The notes below the pieces were generated by a model. That model saw only the letters and a program-made list of their open reading frames with translations, was not told the origin of the DNA and did no database searches. From JBCDBH01 sp039184055 (GTDB lineage: Bacteria; Acidobacteriota; Thermoanaerobaculia; Multivoradales; J023): a stretch of DNA of 13,681 nt. The translations under genes were made by a program, and so were the position numbers. This document shows, piece by piece, positions 1-6,047 of this stretch (positions are counted from its first letter, which is position 1; every line of letters begins with the position of its first letter). Location of the stretch: positions 1-13,681 of the forward strand of contig JBCDBH010000146.1 of the NCBI GenBank assembly GCA_039184055.1, given 5' to 3'.

Positions 1-2194
1 CGATCGCCGCCTCCGCCCGCGCCCGCTCCTTATGCCGCGCCACAACCTGCACCAAACGAGCAAAAGGCGGATACAAAAACGAACGCCTAAAACGTGTCTC
101 CTCCCGAGCATAAGCCACATCATCATGATCGAGCGCCGCCCGGATCGCGTAATGCTCCGGGTGATACGTCTGCACCACCACCCGCCCAGGACGCTCCCCA
201 CGCCCGGCGCGTCCCGCCAGCTGCGTCAACAGCGCATACGTCCGCTCCACCGCGCGAAAATCAGGAAAACCCAAATAGCTATCCGCGTGCAGCACCGCCG
301 CCAACGCCACCCGTGGAAAATGATGCCCCTTCGCCACCATCTGCGTACCGATCAACACCTGCGTCGCGCCACTGCCAAACCGCTCCAGCACTGCCGCCGC
401 GCCCCCCGGTCGCTTGCTGACATCCGCATCGAGAACCTCCACCGCGACACCCGGGTACAGCTCCTTGAAGCGCTCCTCGACCCGTTCCGTCCCAGCTCCG
501 ATCGGTTCGAGCGCCTCGGCGTCACACTGTGGACAGCGATCCGGAATCGGCAGCGTGTGGCCACAGTGGTGACATTCGAGGATGCGATCCCGTCGGTGCA
601 CCGTGTGGCTGACGCCACACTCCGGGCACTCGAAATTCTCCCCACAGGCTCGACACAGCAGCGTCGGCGCATAGCCACGACGGTTGCGCAACAGAATGAT
701 CTGATCGTCGGCTTCGAGCGCGCGGGTGATCTCGTTCTTCAAGATGCTCGACAGCACCACCTCACCCGGCTGACGGACGACATCCTCGGCACGCAGATCG
801 ACCAACACGCTTTCCGGCAGCTTCGCCCCACCGGCACGCCGCGTCAGGGTGAGCGCATCGAGCTTGCCGCTGTCGACGTTGTGCCGTGATTCCATGCTCG
901 GCGTGGCCGACACCAGCACCGCCACCGCCCGGTTGGCGCGCGCCCGCACCAAGGCGAGATCGCGACCGTTGTAACGCGGCACGACGTCTTGCTTATAAGC
1001 CGAATCATGCTCCTCGTCGACCACCACCACACCGAGGTGGGTCAGCGGCGCGAAAATCGCCGAGCGTGGCCCGAGCACGACACGCGCTTCGCCGCGCCGA
1101 ATGCGCTCCCATTCCTGGTGCCGCTCACTCGTTGACAGATTGGAATGCAAGATCGCCAGCTGATCGCCAAAACGCGCCCGCGCACCCCGCGCCAGAGCCG
1201 GCACGAGAGCGATCTCGGGAACCAGGAGAATGGCGCCACGGCCGGCTTCGAGCGCCGTGGCGACCAGTCGGAAATAGACCTCGGTCTTACCCGAACCGGT
1301 CATGCCACGGAGCAAAAACGCCTGGTAGCGATCGGCGCCGAGCGCGGCTTCGAGAGCGTCGAGAGAATCTTGTTGATCGGGACGAAGGATGATCTCGGGA
1401 CGTTCGGTGGTTGCCAGGCGATGACGCGCCAACGACAGACGCTCGGGCTGGGTGAATTGCCGCAGCAGACCGAGACCGACCAGGCGGCGCATCACTCCCG
1501 GCCCACAGCCCACCGCTTTCGACAGCTCACCGAGCGTCGCCGGACGCCCGAGCTCGCGGAGATGAGCGAGCACGGCGCGTCCCTTGGCCGATCGGCCGAC
1601 CCGCTCGTCTTGCTCGGCGGCATCACCGGGCTTGAGCTCGACCGCTTTGACATAGCGAATGCCGCGACGGTCGGTCTCTTCGACCGAGACCCGTCCATCA
1701 ACTCGCATCTTTTCCACGATGACCGCGAGATCGGCCCGGCCGAGCTGGCGCTGAAGCTCGGCGAGTCGGAGCCTGGGACTGGCGAGCAACGCCTCGCGAA
1801 CCACAGCCTCGCCGTCGTCACGAGGTGGCGCGACCGCCCCGGCGTTGGTGAGGGTGATGCGCCGTTCCCCCCACGGCGGCAGGCTCGACGGCAGCATCGC
1901 TTTCAGGGTGTCGCCGATCGGCGCGAGGTAATACTCGGAAATGAAACCACCGAGCTCGAGCAGGGCGGCGGGCAGCACCGGCTCGACGTCGAGGCATTCG
2001 AGAATCTCTTTGACCGAGTCGATGCCTTCAGGGGGTCGATCGGACCGCGCGATCACCACGCCGACGAGTTTGCGTGGCCCGAGCGGTACGCGCACCCGGC
2101 AGCCGGGCTGCACCAATTCGTCGAGCGCGGCGGGCACCGCGTAGGTGAGCGCGGGAAGAGGCGCCGGGACCGCGACCGCTGCAAAGGCGCCCAT
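1..2194 (-). CDS. priA: Primosomal protein N' (PriA replication-restart helicase), 3' end cut by window edge
   Basis: PriA is the 3'-to-5' DNA helicase that reloads the replisome at abandoned forks. I translated it by hand from 2194 and the frame stays open to position 2, giving about 731 residues; the C-terminus lies outside the window. Visible parts: an N-terminal 3'BD-like domain (residues 1 to about 110), a winged-helix-like stretch at about 210-260, Walker A GMTGSGKT at residues 297-304, the helicase box DEEH at 393-396, paired zinc-binding cysteines (CRACG, CPECG, CHHCG, CPQC), and motif VI QLAGRAGRG near positions 190-225. Walker A is about 70 residues later than in E. coli PriA, so the N-terminal half is longer. 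The ATG lies 7 nt after the stop of the upstream gene, so it is the last gene of a three-gene operon. Codon choice drifts to G/T-ending codons in the last 420 bases. Assignment is certain; the start is very likely. Confidence 0.96.
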   Translation of the reverse strand, partial: MGAFAAVAVPAPLPALTYAVPAALDELVQPGCRVRVPLGPRKLVGVVIARSDRPPEGIDSVKEILECLDVEPVLPAALLELGGFISEYYLAPIGDTLKAMLPSSLPPWGERRITLTNAGAVAPPRDDGEAVVREALLASPRLRLAELQRQLGRADLAVIVEKMRVDGRVSVEETDRRGIRYVKAVELKPGDAAEQDERVGRSAKGRAVLAHLRELGRPATLGELSKAVGCGPGVMRRLVGLGLLRQFTQPERLSLARHRLATTERPEIILRPDQQDSLDALEAALGADRYQAFLLRGMTGSGKTEVYFRLVATALEAGRGAILLVPEIALVPALARGARARFGDQLAILHSNLSTSERHQEWERIRRGEARVVLGPRSAIFAPLTHLGVVVVDEEHDSAYKQDVVPRYNGRDLALVRARANRAVAVLVSATPSMESRHNVDSGKLDALTLTRRAGGAKLPESVLVDLRAEDVVRQPGEVVLSSILKNEITRALEADDQIILLRNRRGYAPTLLCRACGENFECPECGVSHTVHRRDRILECHHCGHTLPIPDRCPQCDAEALEPIGAGTERVEERFKELYPGVAVEVLDADVSKRPGGAAAVLERFGSGATQVLIGTQMVAKGHHFPRVALAAVLHADSYLGFPDFRAVERTYALLTQLAGRAGRGERPGRVVVQTYHPEHYAIRAALDHDDVAYAREETRFRRSFLYPPFARLVQVVARHKERARAEAAI

Positions 2195-2201
2195 CGTCAG
2201 C

Positions 2202-2474
2202 TCACGATTGATCGGCGTCGCGACACTCCGCCGAGCAGTAGTACCGGTCGCCCACCGTCAACGCGCGGTCGCGCGAGACATGCATGCCGCACGTCACGCA
2301 TTTCACCAGCACCCCGCGACGGATCGATCGACCGCGACGATCGACCTCGGGCGCGCCGGGTTGCTTCCCGTGCTGCTGCAATTTGGCGGCCGCGGCGAGC
2401 AGCTGACGCGCTCCGCGATCGATCAACCACGCGATCAACAGAGCCAGCGCGATGAGCAGCAGAAGCCGAGTCAT
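2202..2474 (-). CDS. Small membrane-anchored Cys4 protein, PP0621-like
   Basis: A 90-residue protein. Residues 3-18 are a leucine/alanine-rich membrane segment (RLLLLIALALLIAWLI). A charged alanine- and glutamine-rich linker follows, then a small C-terminal zinc-ribbon-like module with C59, C62, C80 and C84 (C-x2-C-x17-C-x3-C) ending in RYYCSAECRDADQS. This layout matches, from memory, the PP0621 family of small proteins with an MVRCxxCGVHLP...YYCSxxH pattern, whose function is unknown. Its ATG overlaps the TPR gene's stop by one base (TGATG), and its stop is 7 nt before priA, so the three genes are likely translationally coupled. A bound metal, probably zinc, is inferred from the cysteine spacing. 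Confidence 0.85.
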   Translation of the reverse strand: MTRLLLLIALALLIAWLIDRGARQLLAAAAKLQQHGKQPGAPEVDRRGRSIRRGVLVKCVTCGMHVSRDRALTVGDRYYCSAECRDADQS

Positions 2475-3073
2475 CAGCGGCGGCTCGCGACCTCCTCGGC
2501 CAGACGTTGCACATCGGTATTGTCGGGCTGTAGCGCCACCAGCTCGTCGAGCACCGGTTGCGCCTCGTCATAACGCTCGAGGTCGATCGCCAGTACCAAG
2601 ACCGAGTTGAAGCGCGATTGCCAATGACTGGCATCGAGCTCACGGGCGCGCCGCAGCGATTCGATGGCATCGTCGAGACGACCGGCGTTGCGATAGGCGA
2701 CACCGAGATTGGTGAGCACGTCGGGCTCGTTCGGGGTCAAGGAATCGGTTTGCTCGTAGAGCTCGATCGCCCGGCTCCAATTGCCGATATCGAAATTGAG
2801 ATCTCCCAGCGTCCGCACCGCTTGCACATCATTGGGATTGTCGCGCACATACGCGGCGAGTCGTTGTACCCGATCCATGGCGGCCTGGGGATCGTTGGCC
2901 TGCGGCGATGCGAGCGCGCCCGAGGCCCCGGGTGGCTGCGCGACGTTTACCGTTTCCTGCCCTGGCACGAGACGTCTCGGTTGTCGCTCGAGCATCATCT
3001 CGTGCGCGACATAGCCAGCGATAAAGCCAACCAGCACGCCGATCACCAGAAAAAGCACATTGTCACGGTTCAT
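2474..3073 (-). CDS. Membrane-anchored tetratricopeptide repeat (TPR) protein
   Basis: A 199-residue protein. Residues 6-26 form one membrane segment (VLFLVIGVLVGFIAGYVAHE), which should anchor it in the inner membrane with the rest in the periplasm. A flexible Pro/Gly/Ala linker (about 35-65) leads into TPR-type helical hairpins at about 67-81, 84-115, 118-150 and 152-184, with typical phrases such as LGDLNFDIGNWSRAIELYEQ and NLGVAYRNAGRLDDAIESL. I chose the ATG at 3073 because AGGAGG sits 9 nt upstream; the in-frame ATG at 3097 lies 5' of that site. TPR domains bind proteins; the general plan resembles the NrfG/CcmH type of TPR protein, but there are no cytochrome-maturation genes nearby. 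It is the first gene of the operon with the Cys4 protein and priA. Confidence 0.88.
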   Translation of the reverse strand: MNRDNVLFLVIGVLVGFIAGYVAHEMMLERQPRRLVPGQETVNVAQPPGASGALASPQANDPQAAMDRVQRLAAYVRDNPNDVQAVRTLGDLNFDIGNWSRAIELYEQTDSLTPNEPDVLTNLGVAYRNAGRLDDAIESLRRARELDASHWQSRFNSVLVLAIDLERYDEAQPVLDELVALQPDNTDVQRLAEEVASRR

Positions 3074-3082
3074 ACTCACAGG

Positions 3083-3088
3083 CCTCCT
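3083..3088 (-). promoter_or_regulatory. Ribosome binding site of the TPR gene
   Basis: A perfect AGGAGG on the minus strand, 9 nt before the ATG at 3073. It decides the start: the longer frame opening at ATG 3097 would place the site inside the coding region. Confidence 0.85.
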
Positions 3089-3121
3089 AACCCGCATTGC
3101 TCACCAGCCCGCCGGCTGCGG

Positions 3122-3130
3122 ATCATAGCA
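3122..3130 (-). promoter_or_regulatory. Probable extended -10 promoter of the TPR-Cys4-priA operon
   Basis: The minus strand reads TGC-TATGAT, an extended -10 with five of six consensus bases, about 50 nt upstream of the TPR gene's start and downstream of the carD terminator. No convincing -35 is seen at 16-18 nt spacing, which is common for TGn-extended promoters. Inferred from sequence only. Confidence 0.5.
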
Positions 3131-3166
3131 GCGTCGGAGGCGACTCCCCCCCTCCGGACGGGTAAG

Positions 3167-3193
3167 AAAAAAGCCGCCCGAACGGGCGGCTTT
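3167..3193 (-). terminator. Rho-independent terminator of carD
   Basis: On the minus strand a perfect stem GCCGCCCG/CGGGCGGC with a two-base TT loop is followed by TTTTTT. It begins about 26 nt after the carD stop and separates carD from the priA operon. Confidence 0.9.
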
Positions 3194-3218
3194 CACGTCG
3201 CTCGGAGATGGAATCGAC

Positions 3219-3794
3219 TCACACCGCGGCGGCGGCTTCTTCCTTCTCGGCGTCTTTGCCTTTGTCTTCCTTCTTGGACTCGGCGGCGCGTTCTTTGGCC
3301 AGCTTCTCCAAGCTCGATTCGAGCGCGTCTTCGACCGTCTTCTCGGCGGCCGACTCGGTGAGGTCACGGACGTGCGCCACTTCACTGACGATGAAGTATT
3401 TGGCGCGCTCGTACATCTTCTTCTCACGGAACGACAGGCTCTTCTTCTGGCTCACCAAGCTGAGATTCTTGAGCACCTCGGCGACCTCGGTCAGGTGCCC
3501 CGTCTTCATCTTGTCGAGGTTCTGCTTGTAGCGGCCTTTCCAATCCTTGTAGGTGTCGATGTTGCCGTCTTCGAGAATCGCGAAGAGCTTCTTGATTTCC
3601 TCGGCGCTACACAGTGGGCGTAGACCGACCAGCTCGAGATTCTCCTTCGGCACCATCACCTTGGAGTTGTTGGACAGAAGGCGCAGGTTGTAGAGCGTCT
3701 GCTGCATGCCGTCGAAGGTAGTCTCCGAGATCTCCTCGACGACCGCGACCCCGTGGTTCGGGTACACCACTTTATGGCCGACATCAAACGTCAC
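3219..3794 (-). CDS. carD: CarD/CdnL-family RNA polymerase-binding transcription regulator
   Basis: CarD/CdnL proteins bind the RNA polymerase beta subunit and stabilise open promoter complexes, especially at rRNA and tRNA promoters. The 191-residue protein has the N-terminal CarD/TRCF-type RNAP-interaction fold (residues 1-60, FDVGHKVVYPNHGVAVVEEI onward) and the helical C-terminal DNA-contacting domain (about 65-150) with the tryptophan W85 of the DWKGRYKQNLDKMKTG motif, which matches the W85 used by mycobacterial CarD. Residues 160-191 form an extra charged tail (KKEDKGKDAEKEEAAAAV). I chose GTG 3794 because AAGGGGGG stands 6 nt upstream. The open frame continues back to 4001, but that part has low-complexity, Arg/Ser/Pro-rich residues and no family match, so it is probably leader. 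Confidence 0.95.
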   Translation of the reverse strand: MTFDVGHKVVYPNHGVAVVEEISETTFDGMQQTLYNLRLLSNNSKVMVPKENLELVGLRPLCSAEEIKKLFAILEDGNIDTYKDWKGRYKQNLDKMKTGHLTEVAEVLKNLSLVSQKKSLSFREKKMYERAKYFIVSEVAHVRDLTESAAEKTVEDALESSLEKLAKERAAESKKEDKGKDAEKEEAAAAV

Positions 3795-3800
3795 GTTCAA

Positions 3801-3808
3801 CCCCCCTT
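3801..3808 (-). promoter_or_regulatory. Ribosome binding site of carD
   Basis: AAGGGGGG on the minus strand, 6 nt before GTG 3794. It supports the GTG start over the TTG directly next to it (no spacing) and over the ATG at 4001. Confidence 0.75.
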
Positions 3809-3907
3809 GTGTGGTTTGCGCGGGATGACCCGCATCATCGGGAGCCCATCGTCGACCGCGGTATGGCGGCGGGCCAGCGGTGGACAGCGTCGGACGGGCG
3901 TCTCGTC

Positions 3908-3942
3908 GACAACTCGCGCGTGACTGACGACTCGCTCGTGAC
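3908..3942. repeat. 17-nt tandem direct repeat in the carD leader
   Basis: Two head-to-tail copies separated by one base: GACAACTCGCGCGTGAC (3908-3924) and GACGACTCGCTCGTGAC (3926-3942), differing at 2 of 17 positions. The 18-nt period is near two helical turns, as in paired regulator sites. Confidence 0.7.
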
Positions 3943-4129
3943 TTGGGCTCGGTGTATGGAGTGTGGCAATTACGCGAATGGTGGCGATGCTGGGCGATCA
4001 AGGCCGATGTGGATATCGGTAGGCTGCGAATCGACTCGCAAGACTAAGCTTTCCTCGGCGTTTGATCGAGGGCAACTGGCTCGAGCGTTCTGGCGTTGCC
4101 GGAACGCACACCCGCTGTAACGAAACTAA

Positions 4130-4162
4130 ACCATACACCATATTGGGCTTATCGTCAAGCCC
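4130..4162 (-). promoter_or_regulatory. sigma70-type promoter of carD with an inverted repeat over the -35
   Basis: On the minus strand TTGACG (4158-4153), a 17-nt spacer and TATGGT (4135-4130) form a good housekeeping promoter pointing to carD. A perfect inverted repeat GGGCTT-GACGAT-AAGCCC (4162-4145) covers the -35 and is placed as an operator would be. Known: TTGACA-N17-TATAAT is the bacterial consensus. Inferred: regulation through the inverted repeat. Confidence 0.7.
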
Positions 4163-4222
4163 AGCGGAATCCGCCGCATGAGACGTCGGAAGCTCGAGGG
4201 GTCGGGAGGGCGCGGGTGGGAA

Positions 4223-4264
4223 CGCGACGATCGGCATGCTACCTTTCCGCCGAACATCGTCGCG
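4223..4264 (-). terminator. Hairpin downstream of the tRNA-Leu gene
   Basis: A nine-base stem CGCGACGAT/ATCGTCGCG, a three-base bulge and an inner stem CGGC/GCCG close a 13-base loop. It begins about 25 nt after the tRNA 3' end. There is no T-run, so it could be a factor-dependent terminator or a 3'-end protecting structure rather than a classic intrinsic terminator. Confidence 0.45.
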
Positions 4265-4288
4265 GCCCGTCCATCACGAGCAAGGTGA

Positions 4289-4374
4289 TGGTGCCGGAGG
4301 TGGGAGTTGAACCCACACGCCCTTGCGGGCAAGGGATTTTGAGTCCCCCGCGTCTGCCATTCCGCCACTCCGGC
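4289..4374 (-). tRNA. tRNA-Leu(CAA)
   Basis: An 86-nt class II tRNA read on the minus strand. The acceptor arms GCCGGAG and CTCCGGC pair perfectly, followed by discriminator A and an encoded CCA. The anticodon loop CTCAAAA gives CAA, which reads the leucine codon TTG. The variable arm has a GCCC/GGGC stem with a GCAA loop. The T arm is GTGGG-TTCAACT-CCCAC. A strong promoter stands about 33 nt upstream. Confidence 0.98.
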
Positions 4375-4406
4375 TAGGGCTGTTCGGCACTGAGGCCGAG
4401 CCGAGG

Positions 4407-4435
4407 ATTGTAGGTACAACAACTGTGCGTGTCAA
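4407..4435 (-). promoter_or_regulatory. Near-consensus promoter of tRNA-Leu
   Basis: On the minus strand TTGACA (4435-4430), exactly 17 nt, then TACAAT (4412-4407), 11 of 12 consensus bases. The predicted start is near 4400, about 26 nt before the mature tRNA. A small inverted repeat TTGTA-GG-TACAA (4408-4419) overlaps the -10. The -35 end covers the first codons of the divergent glycosyltransferase gene if that gene starts at GTG 4425. Confidence 0.88.
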
Positions 4436-6029
4436 CCGAGAACACCCCGTTTCCCTTCTCCCGTCTCGTTCCATCGAACGATGGTTCCTCGTCGCCTGGC
4501 TGGCGCTGAGCCTGACGTTTTTGGTCCTGGCGCTTCAGGGCATCGCCCGCCACCTGCGTTTCGAAGACGCGCTCATCGTGTTGCGCTACGCCCGCAATCT
4601 GGTCATGGGCGACGGATTTGTCTTCAACCCCGGCGAGCGGGTGCTGGGTGTGACGACGCCGCTGTACACGCTGATCTCGACGGTCTATGTGGCGGTCGCC
4701 GGCAATGCCGCGCCGATTCTGCAGAACCTCGCTGGCTTTGCCGCCCTGACCGTGCAAGCGTTGTTGATAGGTCGACTGGCCTCGCGACTGAGTGATGGCA
4801 AGACACCATCCGAGTCGAACCTGATGGGGCTCGCCACAGGCGCCCTCGCTGGCGCGCTCGTGCTGGGCAACTACAACCTCAACTACCTCTACGCCGGGAT
4901 GGAGGTCCACCTCTTCGTGGTGCTGGTGCTCTTCGCCTGGGAGCGGACCTTCGCGACCGTGCGCGCCGCCGAGCCCAGAGGCGACACCGACCCACGAGAG
5001 AGGAAGCATGCCGCGATACTCATCGGTGTCGTCCTCGGTCTCGCCTTCCTCACCCGCTACGACGCCGCCCTCGCCGCGCTCTTGATCGGCGTGTCGCTGT
5101 GGGTCGCTTGGCGACGCCCACCGTGGCGTCTCACCACGACCTTCTTCGTCGTCGTGTCGCCATGGCTGCTCTTCGCCAACTTGTATTTCGGTGGCTTTCT
5201 GCCCGCGCCCCTGGCGGCCAAGCACGGGTACCACGAGCTCGGTGGCTATCTCTTCCGCGTCTTGCTCTTTCAGAGGACGAGCTTCGAGAGTCTCGCCGGT
5301 GCCTTTGGCGCACCGACGGCCTGGCGCGAACCGATCGCCTACGTGGTTGCGCTGATCATCCTTGCGGGCGTGGTCCGGCTCGGTCTACGCAAGGGATCCG
5401 GCTGGTTGACGCCCGAGCGTCTCGCGGTCTGGCTCTTTCTTCTCTACCCCGCTCTTCACGTCGCGGTCTACGCGGTGATCGGCTCCGACCCGGGCTTCAC
5501 CTGGCACTACTACCTCGTCACGCCGATCCTGTGGCTGCTCTTCGCGATCGGGCTACGCGCTATCCTCGAGAGTCTCGCCAAAGTCGCGCCACGTCGCGCC
5601 TGGTTGCCAACGGCGGTGATCCTGGTCGCGACCGTACCGCCACTCGTCTTCGCGTTACGCGGCATCGCGCGGCCCTACGAGGCCGATCCGCTGACCCGTG
5701 AGCTCCACACCGTTGCACGCTGGCTCGACGAGCGCTACGACGACGAGGTGTCGCTGCTCAATCCGGCGATCGGCATTCTCGGCTGGGAGACCGGTATGCG
5801 GATCGTCGACCATGCCGGGCTGGTCACGCCCGGGCTCTACTATTTCGACGGGCTCGATCACACGCCGCTCGGCGACGTGCTCACCGAGCATCGACCGGAT
5901 CTGGTCCTGCTCTTCGGCGAGGAAGATCCAGTGTTGCTACAAGAAGGGTATCGACGTGTCGCCGCGTTCGATGCAATCAGCGAAATGTACGGGCTGTACG
6001 AGCGACGCGGCCTGTCCGTAACGCCATGA
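4425..6029 (+). CDS. GT-C-type polytopic membrane glycosyltransferase (AftB/ArnT-like layout)
   Basis: A 534-residue, strongly hydrophobic protein with about nine to eleven membrane segments. TM1 is at about 19-40. The following loop carries FEDALIVLRYARNLVMGDGF and NPGERVLGVTTPLY (46-81), which resembles the DDAFISFRYARNLVEGHGLVYNPGERVEG-type block that I recall from polyprenyl-phosphate-dependent arabinosyl- and mannosyl-transferases such as mycobacterial AftB. E47-D48 would be the candidate catalytic acid pair of the first outer loop. The short C-terminal part after the last helix (about 440-534) is soluble. The likely role is transfer of a lipid-linked sugar on the outer face of the inner membrane; the acceptor is unknown. 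No ATG precedes TM1. GTG 4425 is the best start because the frame upstream runs through the tRNA. No strong ribosome site is seen. It converges with the radical SAM gene, 18 bp apart. Confidence 0.82.
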   Translation: MRVNREHPVSLLPSRSIERWFLVAWLALSLTFLVLALQGIARHLRFEDALIVLRYARNLVMGDGFVFNPGERVLGVTTPLYTLISTVYVAVAGNAAPILQNLAGFAALTVQALLIGRLASRLSDGKTPSESNLMGLATGALAGALVLGNYNLNYLYAGMEVHLFVVLVLFAWERTFATVRAAEPRGDTDPRERKHAAILIGVVLGLAFLTRYDAALAALLIGVSLWVAWRRPPWRLTTTFFVVVSPWLLFANLYFGGFLPAPLAAKHGYHELGGYLFRVLLFQRTSFESLAGAFGAPTAWREPIAYVVALIILAGVVRLGLRKGSGWLTPERLAVWLFLLYPALHVAVYAVIGSDPGFTWHYYLVTPILWLLFAIGLRAILESLAKVAPRRAWLPTAVILVATVPPLVFALRGIARPYEADPLTRELHTVARWLDERYDDEVSLLNPAIGILGWETGMRIVDHAGLVTPGLYYFDGLDHTPLGDVLTEHRPDLVLLFGEEDPVLLQEGYRRVAAFDAISEMYGLYERRGLSVTP

Positions 6030-6047
6030 TCAACACGGCCGCTCTGA

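Larger units (their letters stand above)
3795..4129 (-). other. Long untranslated leader upstream of carD
   Basis: About 330 bases lie between the predicted carD transcription start (near 4123) and its GTG. I see no convincing gene here: the open reading frames are Arg/Ser/Pro-rich shadows without start signals. It contains a 17-nt tandem direct repeat (3908-3942) and small potential stems (CCGAT/ATCGG near 4004-4019, TGCGA/TCGCA near 4024-4040). No known riboswitch or small RNA is recognised. Confidence 0.5.

Noticed and set aside
1145..2455. Plus-strand frame of 436 residues opposite priA
   Set aside because: It mirrors priA, is rich in Arg, Gly and Glu without any domain, has no ribosome site, and its opposite strand encodes a clear helicase.
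3795..4001. N-terminal extension of CarD back to ATG 4001
   Set aside because: The extra 69 residues are Arg/Ser/Pro-rich and not part of the family, while GTG 3794 has a strong ribosome site at the right distance.
4323..4424. N-terminal extension of the glycosyltransferase back to ATG 4323
   Set aside because: That start lies inside the tRNA-Leu gene on the other strand; the residues before TM1 do not look like coding sequence.
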